Shown here piece after piece: positions 8,305 to 17,047 of a stretch of 64,000 nucleotides of DNA. The stretch covers positions 1-64,000 of the forward strand of contig CALFYS010000116.1 of the NCBI GenBank assembly GCA_937952245.1, read 5' to 3'. The translations under genes were made by a program, and so were the position numbers. Origin of the DNA: an uncultured Alphaproteobacteria bacterium (lineage in GTDB: Bacteria > Pseudomonadota > Alphaproteobacteria > Puniceispirillales > UBA1172). Below the pieces are notes generated by a model that ran no database searches, was not told the DNA's origin, and worked only from the letters and a program-made list of their open reading frames with translations. Within the stretch, counting starts at the first letter, position 1. The number at the start of each line of letters is the position of its first letter.

Positions 8305-8382
8305 CTCTGTTTTTTTAGAAATAATATTGCGTGATAAATTGTCGCGGTACGTTTTTCAGTACAAAATATTTTAAAAATCATA

Positions 8383-8419
8383 TATAATATTCATAATACA
8401 TAGATTTATTAATATACAT
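8383..8419 (+). promoter_or_regulatory. soxV promoter -10 and candidate ArsR operator
   Basis: A consensus -10 TATAAT lies at 8383-8388; no good -35 is visible, which suggests activator help or weak basal use. The 22-bp element 8398-8419 has ends ACATA and TACAT and begins ACATAGATTTA, the same 11 bases as the reverse strand of 4338-4359. It would cover the transcription start. Confidence 0.45.
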
Positions 8420-8469
8420 CGTAGATATGTATCTAAATAATTCGAAGTTAATTTTGGGGGGGAAGCGTG

Positions 8470-9252
8470 ATGGATTTATCCATCAGTGCAGCGTTTATCG
8501 CAGGGGTGTTGAGTTTCTTCTCACCATGCGTTCTACCCATCGTCCCCGGTTATCTTGGGTATTTGGGCAGTCTTGGACAGGCTGGTCAAAATACCACGGC
8601 GCAAAATAAAGCGGCCTCAAATGCTTCCCCGAATGCTGGGGGTGCAAATATAGCCGAGATGTCCAAACGTTTTCGGCTGGTCATGGCATCGCTTTTCTTT
8701 GTTGCTGGGTTTGTGACGGTGTTTCTTTTGATTGGGGTATCGTCAACGGCCATTGGGTCAATTTTCGCGCGTCACTTGACGTTGTTTCAGCAAGTGGCCG
8801 GCGGGATGATCCTGATCATGGGGTTGCATTTTTTAGGTCTGTTGCGCTTTGGCTTTATAGATCGGGATATGCGGTTCATGCCGAATTTTAAGTCTGGCGG
8901 TGTTGTGTCTTCTTACATTGTTGGGCTGGCGTTTGGCTTTGGATGGACCCCTTGTGTTGGCCCTGTTCTGGCATCGATCTTTTTGGTGGTGGCCGGAACA
9001 ACAGAAGGCGCGGAAGGCATGATGCTGTTGCTGGCTTACGGGCTTGGAATTGGGGTGCCTTTCATCGCTGTGGCGGCTTTTGCCGATGCTTTTACCAAAC
9101 GGTTTAAAAGCATGTCAAAAGCAGCGCCCGTGGCCAAATATCTCCTTGGTGGCCTGATGGTCGCAACGGGGGTGGTGATGGTCACAGGGCAATTGAACGC
9201 AATTGGGTTTTGGATGCTCCGAACATTCACAACCTTTCAAGTGGTTGGATAA
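8470..9252 (+). CDS. soxV: CcdA-like thiol-disulfide transporter SoxV
   Basis: 260-residue DsbD/CcdA-family membrane protein with six predicted transmembrane segments and paired redox cysteines in FFSPCVLP (C20) and GWTPCVGP (C162). It moves reducing equivalents from cytoplasmic thioredoxin to periplasmic SoxW and SoxS and so keeps SoxYZ active. ATG 8470 is preferred; GTG 8467 immediately before it is possible. The ribosome binding site is a run of seven G residues (8456-8462), resembling that of soxX. It is probably co-transcribed with soxW and soxC onward. Confidence 0.9.
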   Translation: MDLSISAAFIAGVLSFFSPCVLPIVPGYLGYLGSLGQAGQNTTAQNKAASNASPNAGGANIAEMSKRFRLVMASLFFVAGFVTVFLLIGVSSTAIGSIFARHLTLFQQVAGGMILIMGLHFLGLLRFGFIDRDMRFMPNFKSGGVVSSYIVGLAFGFGWTPCVGPVLASIFLVVAGTTEGAEGMMLLLAYGLGIGVPFIAVAAFADAFTKRFKSMSKAAPVAKYLLGGLMVATGVVMVTGQLNAIGFWMLRTFTTFQVVG

Positions 9253-9288
9253 GCCAAGTGGTTGAATAGGCAAAATAAGATAAGGAAG

Positions 9289-9945
9289 ATGAAAGAGATG
9301 GATCAAATGTTGAAACAAATACCTCAATCTTTTGCCGCTTTTGTTATGGCTTTATTCATGTTGTTGAGCCCAATGTTGATGGTGTCCGTGGCCAAGGCTG
9401 GTGATGCCGCCCCAACCATGGGTGAAGATGGCATTTACCATTACGATTGGTATCACCAGTCGTTTTTGGAACTTGCCGATGATTTAGAAGAAGCGCTTGA
9501 TGATGATAAAATCCTGATGATCAAATTTGATCAGAAGGGCTGTATTTATTGTGAAAAAGTAGCGCTGGAAATCCTGTCTGAGCCTGCCATTAACGCTTAT
9601 GTGCGTGAACATTTCGTTGTTGTTCAATTGGATATTTACGGCGGCCGTGAGGTAACCGATCTTGATGGTGACATCCGCCCCGAAAATGAAATGTCCCGCA
9701 AATGGGGCGTGATCTTTACCCCAACAATTTATTTCCTTGGCGCGCCGGTCGAAGGCGGTACCATCCCTGAACAGGCCAGTGCGGTGATGCCGGGCGCTTT
9801 TGGAAAGCTCACATTTTTAGGTTTTCTCGAATGGATCGTGGCCAAAGGCTATGAAGGCGATGAGCCATTCCAGAAATATTTTGGTCGGCGGATGCCTGAG
9901 ATCAGAAAACTGATCGAAGATGCCCGCCAAGAACAAGCGTCATAA
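9289..9945 (+). CDS. soxW: Periplasmic thioredoxin SoxW
   Basis: About 218 residues; signal peptide with hydrophobic core FAAFVMALFMLL, then a thioredoxin fold with motif CIYC (about C85 and C88). The downstream EMSRKWGVIFTPTIYFLG region has the cis-Pro of the fold. SoxW takes electrons from SoxV. ATG 9289 or 9298 is a better start than an in-frame TTG at 9262, because AAGGA lies at 9282-9286. The gene sits between soxV and soxC, as in Paracoccus-like orders. Confidence 0.82.
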   Translation: MKEMDQMLKQIPQSFAAFVMALFMLLSPMLMVSVAKAGDAAPTMGEDGIYHYDWYHQSFLELADDLEEALDDDKILMIKFDQKGCIYCEKVALEILSEPAINAYVREHFVVVQLDIYGGREVTDLDGDIRPENEMSRKWGVIFTPTIYFLGAPVEGGTIPEQASAVMPGAFGKLTFLGFLEWIVAKGYEGDEPFQKYFGRRMPEIRKLIEDARQEQAS

Positions 9946-9973
9946 GTTTAGGTCAGAAGGAGAGTGCGTTACC

Positions 9974-11290
9974 ATGTCCACGACAAAGAATGAACTTATC
10001 AAAGGCAAAGAGCAAAGCGTTTCAGCGGATGAAACGGTTTCAATCTCACGGCGTAAAGTCTTGGGGGGAGCGGTTCTGGCGGCGGGCAGTTTAGCCGCGC
10101 CATCATTGGCGAAAGCCACTGAATCCAACCCTGATAACCTGCCGCCTAATGTTTCGGAATGGACGCCTTATTTGGGTGAAGGGGTTGATGTGAACCCTTA
10201 CGGCTCACCTTCAGAACATGAAGCGCATGTCATCCGCCGTTCCGTCGAATGGCTGACCGCAAGCCCAGAATCATCGGTGAACTTTACACCATTGCAAGAC
10301 CTTGACGGGATCGTGACCCCGAATGGCCTTTGCTTTGAACGTCACCATGGCGGTGTTCCTGAAGTGATCCCGCAAGATTACCGGTTGATGATCAATGGTC
10401 TTGTTGACCATGAATTGATCTTCACCCTTGATGATCTGAAGCGTTTCCCACAGGTCAACCGTTTCCATTTCCTTGAATGTGCCGCGAATGGCGGGATGGA
10501 ATGGCGCGGCGCTCAGCTGAACGGTTGTCAGTACACGTTTGGGATGGTGCATAATGTTCAGTATTCTGGCGTGCGCTTATCTGATATTTGCCGCGAGGTT
10601 GGCGTTAAGCCTTCCGCGAAATGGGTGCTGGCCGAAGGCGGTGACAGCGCGGGCATGAACCGTTCAATCCCGATTGAAAAGATCCTTGATGACTGCATGA
10701 TCGCCTATTCCATGAATGGTGAGGCGCTCCGTCCTGAACAGGGCTATCCCGCGCGTCTTGTGGTGCCAGGTTGGGAAGGCAATATGTGGGTGAAATGGAT
10801 CAGACGTCTTGAATTTGGTGATATGCCTTACATGGCGCGTGAAGAAACATCAAAATACACTGACCTGATGGAAGATGGCAAAGCCCGTATGTTCACATGG
10901 GTGATGGATGCCAAATCTTGCGTTACTTCGCCAAGCCCTGAAAAGCCAATGATGCACAAAGGCCAAAACTTGCTGAAAGGGTTGGCATGGTCAGGCCGCG
11001 GTAAAATCACCCGCGTTGATGTATCGCTTGATGGCGGCGTCAATTGGCAGACCGCAGAACTGCATGACCCGGTTCTGGACAAAAGCTTGACCCGCTTCAC
11101 CTTGCCGTTCCAGTGGAATGGTGAAGAGCTGAAGGTGCAGTCACGTGCCATGGATGAAACAGGTTATGTCCAGCCGACCATCCAAGCCTTGCAGAAAGAA
11201 CGAGGCGTCAATTCTATTTATCACAATAACGCGATTGCCACATGGCTCGTGAAATCAAATGGTGAGGTTGAAAATGTTCGTCTCGGTTAA
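9974..11290 (+). CDS. soxC: Sulfane dehydrogenase molybdoprotein SoxC
   Basis: About 438 residues from ATG 9974, which has ribosome binding site AGAAGGAGAG. The Tat signal is SRRKVLGGAVLAAG (Arg26-Arg27). A sulfite-oxidase-type molybdopterin domain has the Mo-ligating cysteine in FLECAANGG (C169), followed by the Mo-co dimerisation domain. With SoxD it oxidises the sulfane sulfur on SoxY, allowing thiosulfate to go fully to sulfate without stored sulfur. Its presence predicts the complete, six-electron SoxCD route. Confidence 0.94.
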   Translation: MSTTKNELIKGKEQSVSADETVSISRRKVLGGAVLAAGSLAAPSLAKATESNPDNLPPNVSEWTPYLGEGVDVNPYGSPSEHEAHVIRRSVEWLTASPESSVNFTPLQDLDGIVTPNGLCFERHHGGVPEVIPQDYRLMINGLVDHELIFTLDDLKRFPQVNRFHFLECAANGGMEWRGAQLNGCQYTFGMVHNVQYSGVRLSDICREVGVKPSAKWVLAEGGDSAGMNRSIPIEKILDDCMIAYSMNGEALRPEQGYPARLVVPGWEGNMWVKWIRRLEFGDMPYMAREETSKYTDLMEDGKARMFTWVMDAKSCVTSPSPEKPMMHKGQNLLKGLAWSGRGKITRVDVSLDGGVNWQTAELHDPVLDKSLTRFTLPFQWNGEELKVQSRAMDETGYVQPTIQALQKERGVNSIYHNNAIATWLVKSNGEVENVRLG

Positions 11291-11966
11291 TGATATGATG
11301 AAACCTGTGATCAAAGGCTTGGCAGGTCTTGGCCTGACAAAAATGGTATTGGCGGCGGCAGTGTTGGCGGCGGCTGTTGTTCCGGCATCGGCGGGTGAGC
11401 GTGTGTTTGGCCTTGGCAAATTGGCAACACCAGAAGAGGTGAAGGGCTGGGATATTGATGTCCGTCCTGATGGTCTCGGCGCGCCAATTGGTGCTGGTAA
11501 CGCGATTGACGGCGAAGAGGTTTACGCCGACCGTTGCGCCCATTGCCATGGTGACTTTGGTGAAGGTGTTGATCGCTGGCCGATTTTGGCAGGCGGTCAT
11601 GACAGCCTTGATAGTGAAGACCCCGTTAAAACCATTGGCAGTTACTGGCCCTACGCGTCAACGGCTTATGACTATATTTATCGCGCCATGCCGTTCGGTG
11701 AAGCCCAGTCACTGACCTATGATGAAACCTATATGATCGTTGCTTATCTTCTGTACATGAATGACGTGATTGAAGATGACTTTGTCTTGAGCAATGAGAA
11801 TATCGGGTCTATTGAAATGCCGAACCGTGACAATTTCTTCATGCCTGACCCTCGCCCCGATGCGCAACTTGCAAGTGGTGAGCCTTGTATGTCAAATTGT
11901 AATGTATCAACTGAAATTATCGGGCGTGCCCGCATCATTGATGTGACGCCGGAAGATGATGGTTAA
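11274..11966 (+). CDS. soxD: SoxD cytochrome subunit (short, monohaem)
   Basis: About 230 residues from ATG 11274, overlapping the soxC end. An N-terminal signal peptide is followed by the block FGLGKLATPEEVKGWDIDVRPDGLG and haem motif CAHCH (C88, C91, H92), which I recognise from the N-terminal module of Paracoccus SoxD. Only this one CXXCH is present. A CMSNC cluster lies near residue 207. Paracoccus SoxD is a larger dihaem protein; here the C-terminal cytochrome module seems to be the next gene. It accepts electrons from SoxC. Confidence 0.88.
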   Translation: MFVSVNDMMKPVIKGLAGLGLTKMVLAAAVLAAAVVPASAGERVFGLGKLATPEEVKGWDIDVRPDGLGAPIGAGNAIDGEEVYADRCAHCHGDFGEGVDRWPILAGGHDSLDSEDPVKTIGSYWPYASTAYDYIYRAMPFGEAQSLTYDETYMIVAYLLYMNDVIEDDFVLSNENIGSIEMPNRDNFFMPDPRPDAQLASGEPCMSNCNVSTEIIGRARIIDVTPEDDG

Positions 11967-11986
11967 ACCGAGTAGAGGGATTTGAA

Positions 11987-12367
11987 ATGAAATCTGTTGT
12001 ATCTGGCCTGTTGGCTGCTGTCGTTCTTGGGGTAGGTCTGTCTTCATCAGCAATGGCTGGTGACGCTGCCCTTGGTGAAAAGGTCTTTAAAAAATGCAAA
12101 GCTTGTCACGTTGTTGATAAGGAAAAGCATAAGACTGGCCCGCATTTGGTGAATGTTATTGGCCGTACCGCAGGCACCGCTGAAGGCTATAAGAAATATT
12201 CAAAAGCCATGAAAAACAGCGGGATTGTCTGGAATGATGAAACCCTTGACGGGTATTTGGAAAAGCCAAAGAAATACCTGAAAGGCACGCGCATGGCCTT
12301 TGCTGGTCTGAAGAAAGAAAAAGACCGCGCCAATGTCATCGCGTATTTGAAGCAATACAGCAACTAA
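11987..12367 (+). CDS. Small class I cytochrome c, possibly the detached SoxD C-terminal module
   Basis: 126 residues with a signal peptide (1-24), haem motif CKACH (C37, C40, H41), the GPHLVNVIGRTAG loop and Met ligand in GTRMAFAGL (about 104). It looks like cytochrome c2/c550. It starts 20 bp after soxD with a good GAGGG ribosome binding site and abuts the next gene. It may be the second haem domain of SoxD split off, or a soluble carrier to the terminal oxidase; sequence alone cannot decide. Confidence 0.85.
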   Translation: MKSVVSGLLAAVVLGVGLSSSAMAGDAALGEKVFKKCKACHVVDKEKHKTGPHLVNVIGRTAGTAEGYKKYSKAMKNSGIVWNDETLDGYLEKPKKYLKGTRMAFAGLKKEKDRANVIAYLKQYSN

Positions 12368-13326
12368 TGGCTAAATCGAAAACAACATCAAAGGCCGTAA
12401 GCACCCTGAGGCGGCGGGAGTTTTGCCAACAGATGCTTGCGGCCTCTGTTTTATCGGCGGGGGCGATCAGCCTGCCTTTTGGTCACGCGAAAGCGCAATC
12501 CAAAACAATTGGCAGCGCGGTGATCACCAGTTTTTCAGATGGGACGATGTCAATCCCTGCCAATATGCTGTTTGATTCTGATGCCAATCCTGAGATTAAG
12601 CCTTTGTTGGAGCAATCAGGCATGGCGGAAGGAACCGCTGATCGGCCATTGAACATCACCTTGGTTGACCAAGGGGATCGGCGGATTTTGTTTGACGCGG
12701 GAAGCGGGCCAAACTTTTTGCCCGGCCTTGGGGAATTGCCATCCGAATTGGAATCCGCAGGCATTGAGCTGGATAGCATCACCGATGTTGTTTTCACCCA
12801 TGCCCACCCTGATCATATCTGGGGGGTGATTGATGATTTTGATGAAGTCGCCATGACCGAGGCGCGGTTCTATATGCCGCGCCAAGAATGGGACTATTGG
12901 GATTCAGATGACGCGCTGGCCGATATGCCCGCGGGTCGAGAAGCTTTTGCTGTTGGGGCAAAAACACGGTTTGATGCTTTGCGGGATCAGATCGAATTGA
13001 TTGATTATAACCAAGAGATTATCCCGGGGATTGAGGTTGTGGACAGCCGCGGTCATACCCCCGGCCATGCCGCCTTTACCATTCATACAGGCGATACGCC
13101 GGTGATGGTGGTGGGCGATGCCCTGACTCATGAGTTCATTTCGTTTCAGCATCCTGATGTGATCAACAATTCTGATATGGATGGTGAGAAGGCTGTGGCG
13201 ACCCGTCTTCGGTTGCTGGATCGCATGGCCGCAGATCAAATGATGCTGATCGGCTATCACTTGCCGGCCCCTGGTTTTGGACGTGTTGAACGTCAGGGCC
13301 AGCGGTATCGTTATATTCAAGAATAA
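12367..13326 (+). CDS. soxH: Metallo-beta-lactamase fold hydrolase, SoxH-like
   Basis: 319-residue exported MBL-fold protein. It has a Tat-like signal (RRREFCQQMLAASVLSAG) and zinc motif HAHPDH (145-150), with further ligands in SRGHTPGH and VVGDALTH. SoxH of Paracoccus is a periplasmic MBL protein of the sox operon whose role in thiosulfate oxidation is not essential and is unclear. Here the gene sits between the cytochrome and soxB and overlaps the preceding stop by one base. Related quorum-quenching-type lactonases share the fold, so SoxH is named from position. Confidence 0.78.
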   Translation: MAKSKTTSKAVSTLRRREFCQQMLAASVLSAGAISLPFGHAKAQSKTIGSAVITSFSDGTMSIPANMLFDSDANPEIKPLLEQSGMAEGTADRPLNITLVDQGDRRILFDAGSGPNFLPGLGELPSELESAGIELDSITDVVFTHAHPDHIWGVIDDFDEVAMTEARFYMPRQEWDYWDSDDALADMPAGREAFAVGAKTRFDALRDQIELIDYNQEIIPGIEVVDSRGHTPGHAAFTIHTGDTPVMVVGDALTHEFISFQHPDVINNSDMDGEKAVATRLRLLDRMAADQMMLIGYHLPAPGFGRVERQGQRYRYIQE

Positions 13327-13349
13327 ATCCGGAAATTAAGGGGGAATCC

Positions 13350-15041
13350 ATGCTTTCTCGTCGTGAATTTATACAGATGGCGGCTGTTACCGGCACCATG
13401 CTCGGTGGTCTGGGGAATTGGAATAGGCTGGCCGCTCAACAGAAAATGAATATGGATGACCTCTTGAAGTTTGATTCAAAAGGGCAGGTGACGCTGTTGC
13501 ACCTGACTGATATTCACGCCCAGCTCAAGCCTGTTTATTTCCGCCCACCATCAGAAAATTTTGGTGTCGGTGATTATGAAGGCATCCCGCCGCATCTGGT
13601 GGCAGAAGAATTTTTAAGCCATTTCGGCATCGCCCCGAACACGCCTTTGGCCTATGCCCATACAATGGTGGATTACGTCAATCTGGCGCGGACATATGGC
13701 CGCCTTGGTGGTTTGGATCGCACAGCAACCCTGATCAAATCCATTCGCGCCGATCGCGGTGATGATAAAGTCTTGCTGTTGGATGGCGGCGATACATGGC
13801 AAGGGTCATACACATCATTAAAAACCAATGGTCAGGATATGGTCGATGCCATGGCATTGCTGAAGCCGGACGCCATGGTTGGGCATTGGGAATTTACCTT
13901 TGGCCAAGACCGTGTCGAAGAAATTATCGATGAAATGGACTATCCTTTCTTGGGCGGTAATGTCTTTGATACCGAATGGGATGAACGTGTTTTTGAAAGC
14001 ACCGAATATTTTGAACGGGGCGGGGTGAAAGTGGCCGTGATTGGTCAGCATTTCCCTTACACGCCGATTGCCAACCCACGCTATATGATCCCCACATGGT
14101 CTTTTGGTATTCGCCCTGAAGAAATTCAAAAGAACGTCAATGAAGCCCGTGATAATGGCGCTGAAATTGTGGTGCTGCTGTCGCACAATGGTTTTGATGT
14201 TGACCAAAAAGTGGCCAAAACCGTCAGCGGGATTGATGTTATCCTCACTGGCCATACCCATGATGCGGTGCCGGAAGCGATTAAGATTGGCAAAACACTG
14301 GTGCTGTCCTCAGGCTCCCACGGTAAATATTTAGGCCGTGTTGACCTGAAGGTTGAAAACGGTGAAGTGACGGATTACAGCTCAACGGTGATCCCTGTTT
14401 TCGCTGATGCGATTGAACCTGATCCTGAAATGAAAGCCTATATTGATGGTGTACGCGCCCCCCATGAAAGTGAGCTTAATCGCGTGCTGGGCAAAACCGA
14501 TCAATTGCTTTATCGCCGCGGCAATTTCAACGGCACTTGGGATGATCTGATCTGTCAGGGTATCCGTGAAGAACGTGATGTTGAAATTGCGCTGAGCCCT
14601 GGTTTCCGTTGGGGGACAACATTATTGCCCGGCCAAGATATTACCATGGATGATCTTTATACCCAGACCAGCATGAGTTATCCGAATGTTTACCGGGTGG
14701 AGATGACCGGCCAGCAATTGCATGAAATTCTGGAAGATGTTTGCGATAACTTATTCCACCTTGACCCGTTCTATCAGCAGGGCGGTGATATGGTTCGTGT
14801 CGGCGGGATGTCCTATACCTGCGCGCCAAAAGAAAGCATGGGCAAGCGGATTACCAACATGACCATCACGGATACAGGCGCGCCTGTGGAAGCTGATAAG
14901 AAATATACGGTCGGCGGTTGGGCTTCTGTTAATGAAGGTACGGAAGGGCCTGCGATTTACGATTTGATGGAAAATTATATCAGCCGCAAGAAGGTGATTA
15001 ATTTGCCTGAAAACCAAACGGTTAAAGTTGTGGGGATGTAA
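13350..15041 (+). CDS. soxB: Thiosulfohydrolase SoxB
   Basis: 563 residues with a Tat signal (LSRREFIQMAAVTG) and a di-manganese phosphoesterase domain containing LTDIHAQLKP (about 51-60), the GGDTWQG loop, LSHNG and LTGHTHD motifs. These are followed by the 5'-nucleotidase C-terminal domain. It hydrolyses the terminal sulfone from S-thiosulfonated SoxYZ, releasing sulfate. Ribosome binding site AAGGGGGAA. Last gene of the rightward sox block, ending at a bidirectional terminator. Confidence 0.96.
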   Translation: MLSRREFIQMAAVTGTMLGGLGNWNRLAAQQKMNMDDLLKFDSKGQVTLLHLTDIHAQLKPVYFRPPSENFGVGDYEGIPPHLVAEEFLSHFGIAPNTPLAYAHTMVDYVNLARTYGRLGGLDRTATLIKSIRADRGDDKVLLLDGGDTWQGSYTSLKTNGQDMVDAMALLKPDAMVGHWEFTFGQDRVEEIIDEMDYPFLGGNVFDTEWDERVFESTEYFERGGVKVAVIGQHFPYTPIANPRYMIPTWSFGIRPEEIQKNVNEARDNGAEIVVLLSHNGFDVDQKVAKTVSGIDVILTGHTHDAVPEAIKIGKTLVLSSGSHGKYLGRVDLKVENGEVTDYSSTVIPVFADAIEPDPEMKAYIDGVRAPHESELNRVLGKTDQLLYRRGNFNGTWDDLICQGIREERDVEIALSPGFRWGTTLLPGQDITMDDLYTQTSMSYPNVYRVEMTGQQLHEILEDVCDNLFHLDPFYQQGGDMVRVGGMSYTCAPKESMGKRITNMTITDTGAPVEADKKYTVGGWASVNEGTEGPAIYDLMENYISRKKVINLPENQTVKVVGM

Positions 15042-15065
15042 CCCCAACTGAAATTTCACCCACAA

Positions 15066-15092
15066 AAAAGGCGGCTATGAAGCCGCCTTTTC
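15066..15092. terminator. Bidirectional terminator between soxB and the flavoprotein gene
   Basis: Stem GGCGGCT/AGCCGCC with a 4-base loop, flanked by A-run on the left and T-run on the right. It can stop transcription from both soxB and the convergent flavoprotein gene. Confidence 0.88.
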
Positions 15093-15110
15093 TGCGATGG
15101 AGAATATATT

Positions 15111-16376
15111 TTATGAGAACATATCGGCGGTGATACCGTTGTACCAACCGATTGATTCTTCATATGTTTCCTTACGAACAGCGTCAGACTCGCCGCCCTG
15201 AGAAACAAACTTATCAACAACATCAATTTTTTCAGCACCAGCTTTGTAATTGGCACCAACCTTAACACCATCATTGGTGGCGATCAGTGACCAGCAGGTG
15301 TTGGCAAAGCGTGGTTCATAAACACGGCTGCCCGTCAGCTCACCACGGATGGCGTTGGCCGCAACCTTGGCTTGGCTGTTGGCTGAGAAGCCAGACTTAG
15401 GCATTGAAGCCGCAACAGACGCGTCACCCAAAACATAGATGTTTGGATCAGCTTTAGACGCCATTGTTGCTGGCATAATCGGACACCAGCTGCCGTCATT
15501 GACACCAGCGGCCATGGCGATTGAACCCGCACGCTGACCGGGGATGACACAAGCGGCATCAGCCTTGAACGTATCAATGTCGGTTTCAATTTCCATGGTT
15601 TCAGCATTAACATTCAGAATGCCGCCATGGGTCGCGGGGTCGATCCATTCGATCATGCCCGGGTAATGTTTTTCCCAACCTGCCATGAACAAGCCCTGCT
15701 TTGAGAACTTTTCTTTTGGATCAAGAATAATGATCTTCGCGGTTGGGTTCACTTGCGAGAATGTATGGGCGATCATGGAAACACGCTCATATGGTCCCGG
15801 AGGGCAACGATATGGGTTTGGTGGAGCCACCATGACAAAAGTGCCGCCTTGCTTCATGTTCATGACCTGATCACGAAGAACTTTAACCTGTGTGCCCGAT
15901 TTCCAAGCGTGTGGCATCCGTGTTTGTGCTTCGGCTGAATAGCCCGGAACGCTCTCATAATTCAGGTCAATCCCTGGTGACAGCACCAGACGATCATAAG
16001 GCAGTTCAGCACCGCTGGCCAGTTTCAGGACTTTACGGCTGCCATCAACAGACGCGGCCCAGTCATGAACGACATTAACGCCGTGATTGTTTGAAAGATT
16101 GTCATAGCCATGACCAATCGAACCATAATCACGGAAACCGCCGAGATAAAGGTTTGAGAAGAAGCACGTGTAATATTGCTTTGATGCTTCCACCAAGGTG
16201 ACGTTGATTGCGCCTTTTGAATCTTTCGCGATGTAGCGCGCCGCGGTTGCACCACCAGCACCACCACCAACGACCACAACTCTTGGCACCGCGCCAAAAG
16301 CAAGTGATGGCATGGCAAGCGCGCCTGCCGCACCAGCAAGTAGCCCTGTAAATTGGCGTCTTGAAAATTGAGACAT
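15111..16376 (-). CDS. soxF: Flavocytochrome c sulfide dehydrogenase flavoprotein (FccB/SoxF)
   Basis: 421 residues with a Tat signal (FSRRQFTGLLAG) and an FAD Rossmann motif VVVGGGAGGATAARYI (about 33-48). Redox-active cysteines lie in YYTCFFSN (about 72) and ACVIPGQRAG (about 275), and the C-terminal FCSD flavin-binding domain is present (ANTCWSLI). It oxidises sulfide to sulfane sulfur or polysulfide in the periplasm with its cytochrome subunit. It is transcribed convergently to soxB from its own promoter, 119 bp after the cytochrome gene. Ribosome binding site GAGGGGGAG. Confidence 0.92.
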   Translation of the reverse strand: MSQFSRRQFTGLLAGAAGALAMPSLAFGAVPRVVVVGGGAGGATAARYIAKDSKGAINVTLVEASKQYYTCFFSNLYLGGFRDYGSIGHGYDNLSNNHGVNVVHDWAASVDGSRKVLKLASGAELPYDRLVLSPGIDLNYESVPGYSAEAQTRMPHAWKSGTQVKVLRDQVMNMKQGGTFVMVAPPNPYRCPPGPYERVSMIAHTFSQVNPTAKIIILDPKEKFSKQGLFMAGWEKHYPGMIEWIDPATHGGILNVNAETMEIETDIDTFKADAACVIPGQRAGSIAMAAGVNDGSWCPIMPATMASKADPNIYVLGDASVAASMPKSGFSANSQAKVAANAIRGELTGSRVYEPRFANTCWSLIATNDGVKVGANYKAGAEKIDVVDKFVSQGGESDAVRKETYEESIGWYNGITADMFS

Positions 16377-16394
16377 ATTTTCTCCCCCTCAATT

Positions 16395-16454
16395 ACATAG
16401 TTAAAAACATATATTTATTTACTAATATAGTACAAAATATACATGAAATTGCAA
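16395..16454 (-). promoter_or_regulatory. Promoter of the flavoprotein gene with a candidate ArsR operator
   Basis: On the minus strand, TTGCAA (16449-16454), 16 bp, TACTAT (16427-16432) form a good promoter. An AT-rich element (16395-16416; the plus strand begins ACATAG) lies 10 bp downstream of the -10, the same relative place as the soxV element. The sequence match to the other two elements is weaker. Confidence 0.42.
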
Positions 16455-16495
16455 ATAAATTGCGATGGGAGGGGGATGTTCAGCGGCTTGTGGTT

Positions 16496-16846
16496 TTATT
16501 CTTCAGGGGGGAGCGAGGCGAAATAAACCGCCAAGGATGCAATTTGTTCATCATCGAGACGGCTGGCAACATTTTGCATCACATTATTGTCCAATTCTTT
16601 GTTGCGATAGGCCAGCATAATCTGAGCAAAACTTTCAGCATCAAGCCCTGTGATAGAAGGCAGGCCTTGGTTTGAGCCATTTTGCTGGTGGCAGGTCACG
16701 CATTCCCCTGAAAGATATTCACCATAGCCGAAATCAGCTTTTGCCAAAATATCATCATCGGCTTGAACAACAGAAGGTAAGGCCGTGGCAAGGGTCATCC
16801 CCATGGCCAGAACCCCAAGAGTAGGTGCTTTTTTCGCGCGCGTCAT
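16496..16846 (-). CDS. soxE: Flavocytochrome c sulfide dehydrogenase cytochrome subunit (FccA/SoxE)
   Basis: About 116 residues; signal peptide (MTRAKKAPTLGVLAMG, ending VVQA-D) and one haem motif CVTCHQQNG, followed by MLAYRNKELDNNVMQNVASRL with a probable Met ligand. It matches monohaem cytochrome subunits that pair with the flavoprotein, here encoded directly downstream. ATG 16846 is chosen because GGGG lies 6 bp before it; ATG 16852 is also possible. Paracoccus SoxE is larger and dihaem, so FccA-like is the closer description. Confidence 0.85.
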   Translation of the reverse strand: MTRAKKAPTLGVLAMGMTLATALPSVVQADDDILAKADFGYGEYLSGECVTCHQQNGSNQGLPSITGLDAESFAQIMLAYRNKELDNNVMQNVASRLDDEQIASLAVYFASLPPEE

Positions 16847-17047
16847 CTTCATCCCCAAAACATATGCTTATTGATACGAATCACTATTCATATACAGAAA
16901 TCATATTGTATTAAGGATTGGTAATGCAATAATTTTCGCAAAATTCATTGCCATTCTATTGGGTTTATCACGGCGTTTGTGTTGAAACTGATTGACAGTC
17001 GCCCCTGAAAGATTTTTCAATATCTTAACTTCTTTTGAGGGCAAGCG

